DNA from: Firmicutes bacterium UBA2595
Lineage (GTDB): Bacteria > Bacillota > Thermincolia > Thermincolales > UBA2595
DNA length: 5,114 nt
Assembly: GCA_002339745.1 (NCBI GenBank)
Contig: DDKP01000019.1
Span: 3,228-8,341, forward strand
Reading direction: 5' to 3'
A model generated the notes under the pieces. The model had not been told where the DNA came from and did not search any database. It saw nothing but the letters and a program-made list of their open reading frames with translations. Of the stretch, positions 4,145 to 5,114 are shown one piece after another (the stretch's first letter is position 1; each line of letters begins with the position of its first letter). A program made the position numbers and the translations under genes.

Positions 4145-5114
4145 ATGGAGAAAACTGCTATTGAGGACCGCGTGTTTTATCCATCGGAGGAAGTAATCAA
4201 GAATGCTAACATCAACCAGGAAATTTATGAGGAAGCCAAAAAAGACCGGCTTGGCTTCTGGAAGAGGATGGCCGATGAGCTGGTAACGTTCTTTAAGCCT
4301 TACGAGAAAGTCCTGGATGACAGCAACCCGCCGTTTTTCAGGTGGTTTACCGGCGGGACAACCAACGTCTCTTACAACTGTTTAGACCGTCATTATAATT
4401 CTCCCAAGCGGAACAAAGCTGCTCTTTGCTATGAAAGCGAAATCGGCCGCAAAGTAGTTATGACATACAGAGAGCTTTACGTAGAGGTAAACAAGTTTGC
4501 TAACGTTCTAAAGAGCCTTGGCGTTAATAAGGGCGACAGGGTCTGCCTGTATATGCCGATGATTCCCGAGTGTGCTGTGGCCATGCTGGCTTGCACCAGG
4601 ATCGGCGCCATCCACTCCATAGTATTCGGCGGCTTCAGCGCTGATTCACTGGCCGACCGGATCAATGACGCTACTGCCAAAATCCTGATTACCGCTGACG
4701 GTAACTTCCGGAGAGGCACTCCGTTTCCCCTGAAAAACAATGCCGACACCGCCCTGCAAAATACTCCTTCCATCGAAAAGGTTGTTGTTGTGAAAAACGC
4801 CGGTAATGAGATCAATATGGTAGAAGGCCGTGACTTCTGGTACCATGACCTGATGGCTACGGCAGACAAGTACTGCCCGCCTGAAGAAATGGAAGCTGAC
4901 GCTCCGTTGTTTATTCTTTATACATCAGGTTCTACCGGCAAGCCCAAGGGTGTACAGCACACCACCGCAGGCTATCTGACCCAGGTTCAGGCAACCCTGA
5001 AGTACGTGTTTGACTTGAAAGAGGAAGATACTTTCTGGTGTACCGCCGACATAGGCTGGATCACCGGCCACAGCTATGTCGTATACGGCCCGCTGGCACT
5101 TGGTATGACCTCCT
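4145..5114 (+). CDS. acs: Acetyl-CoA synthetase (AMP-forming), 5' half (partial)
   Basis: The frame is open from ATG 4145 to the window end (323 codons plus one base), about half of the usual 620-660 residues. Acs activates acetate with ATP to acetyl-AMP and then forms acetyl-CoA in the cytosol; it belongs to the ANL adenylate-forming superfamily. An Acs-type N-terminal segment (about 25-80, with FWKRMADELVTFFKP) precedes the AMP-binding domain. Family signatures are IHSIVFGGFSADSLADRI, the ATP-binding loop YTSGSTGKPKG at 259-269 and WCTADIGWITGHSY at 298-311, where Trp305 corresponds to the residue that keeps the acetate pocket small; this favours acetate over longer acids, although propionate use cannot be excluded. 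The usual TADGGYRRG appears as TADGNFRRG. The start is supported by AAGGGGGAG (4128-4136) 8 nt upstream. It follows the leu-cimA terminator and a long, possibly regulated leader. The catalytic-lysine C-terminal domain lies outside the window. Confidence 0.95.
   Translation, partial: MEKTAIEDRVFYPSEEVIKNANINQEIYEEAKKDRLGFWKRMADELVTFFKPYEKVLDDSNPPFFRWFTGGTTNVSYNCLDRHYNSPKRNKAALCYESEIGRKVVMTYRELYVEVNKFANVLKSLGVNKGDRVCLYMPMIPECAVAMLACTRIGAIHSIVFGGFSADSLADRINDATAKILITADGNFRRGTPFPLKNNADTALQNTPSIEKVVVVKNAGNEINMVEGRDFWYHDLMATADKYCPPEEMEADAPLFILYTSGSTGKPKGVQHTTAGYLTQVQATLKYVFDLKEEDTFWCTADIGWITGHSYVVYGPLALGMTS

Noticed and set aside
4477..4869. 130-codon minus-strand frame opposite acs
   Set aside because: It lies entirely within a clearly coding Acs frame with conserved motifs, has no recognisable motif, and is best explained as an antisense shadow.

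Overview
The window reads as chromosomal DNA of an anaerobic Gram-positive bacterium, most likely of the Peptococcaceae (Pelotomaculum/Desulfotomaculum-like) lineage. The clues are strong AGGAGG-type ribosome binding sites, moderate GC in genes with AT-rich spacers, a short clostridial/archaeal-type LeuD, a long (529-residue) CimA-type citramalate synthase, and an AMP-forming acetyl-CoA synthetase. The lineage is inferred from gene content and was not tested by any search.

Positions 1-3504 are the 3' part of a tightly packed branched-chain amino acid operon, all on the + strand: leuC (3' end only), leuD, leuB and cimA. leuC and leuD abut, leuD and leuB overlap by 8 nt, and cimA starts 17 nt after leuB. 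CimA makes (R)-citramalate from pyruvate and acetyl-CoA. LeuCD and LeuB can then carry it through citraconate and 3-methylmalate to 2-oxobutyrate, the isoleucine precursor, in a route that needs no threonine. The same enzymes also perform the 2-isopropylmalate steps of leucine synthesis. A strong intrinsic terminator (3485-3529), whose 5' arm encodes the end of CimA, closes the operon.

Positions 3531-4144 (about 610 nt) hold no recognisable protein gene but are not featureless. From left to right they contain: a cluster of CCGTT/AACGG motifs, partly spaced 20-21 bp apart (3609-3778); a 9-bp inverted repeat overlapped by a competing 7-bp one (3797-3844); a compact region that can fold as two stacked helices plus a crossing helix (3858-3931) and that overlaps a tiny Cys-containing reading frame; and a terminator-like hairpin followed by eight T (4023-4087), whose 5' arm can instead pair upstream (4010-4017). 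The last arrangement looks like a transcription attenuator, and it overlaps an unrecognised 42-codon frame. Together these suggest a long regulated leader for the next gene. This is the most novel part of the window, but it rests on pairing found by eye.

Positions 4145-5114 are the first 323 codons of acs, encoding acetyl-CoA synthetase, cut by the window end. Acs makes acetyl-CoA from acetate, and acetyl-CoA is a substrate of CimA directly and, in anaerobes with pyruvate:ferredoxin oxidoreductase, the source of pyruvate. The neighbourhood is therefore metabolically coherent, although the terminator separates acs from the leu-cimA transcript.
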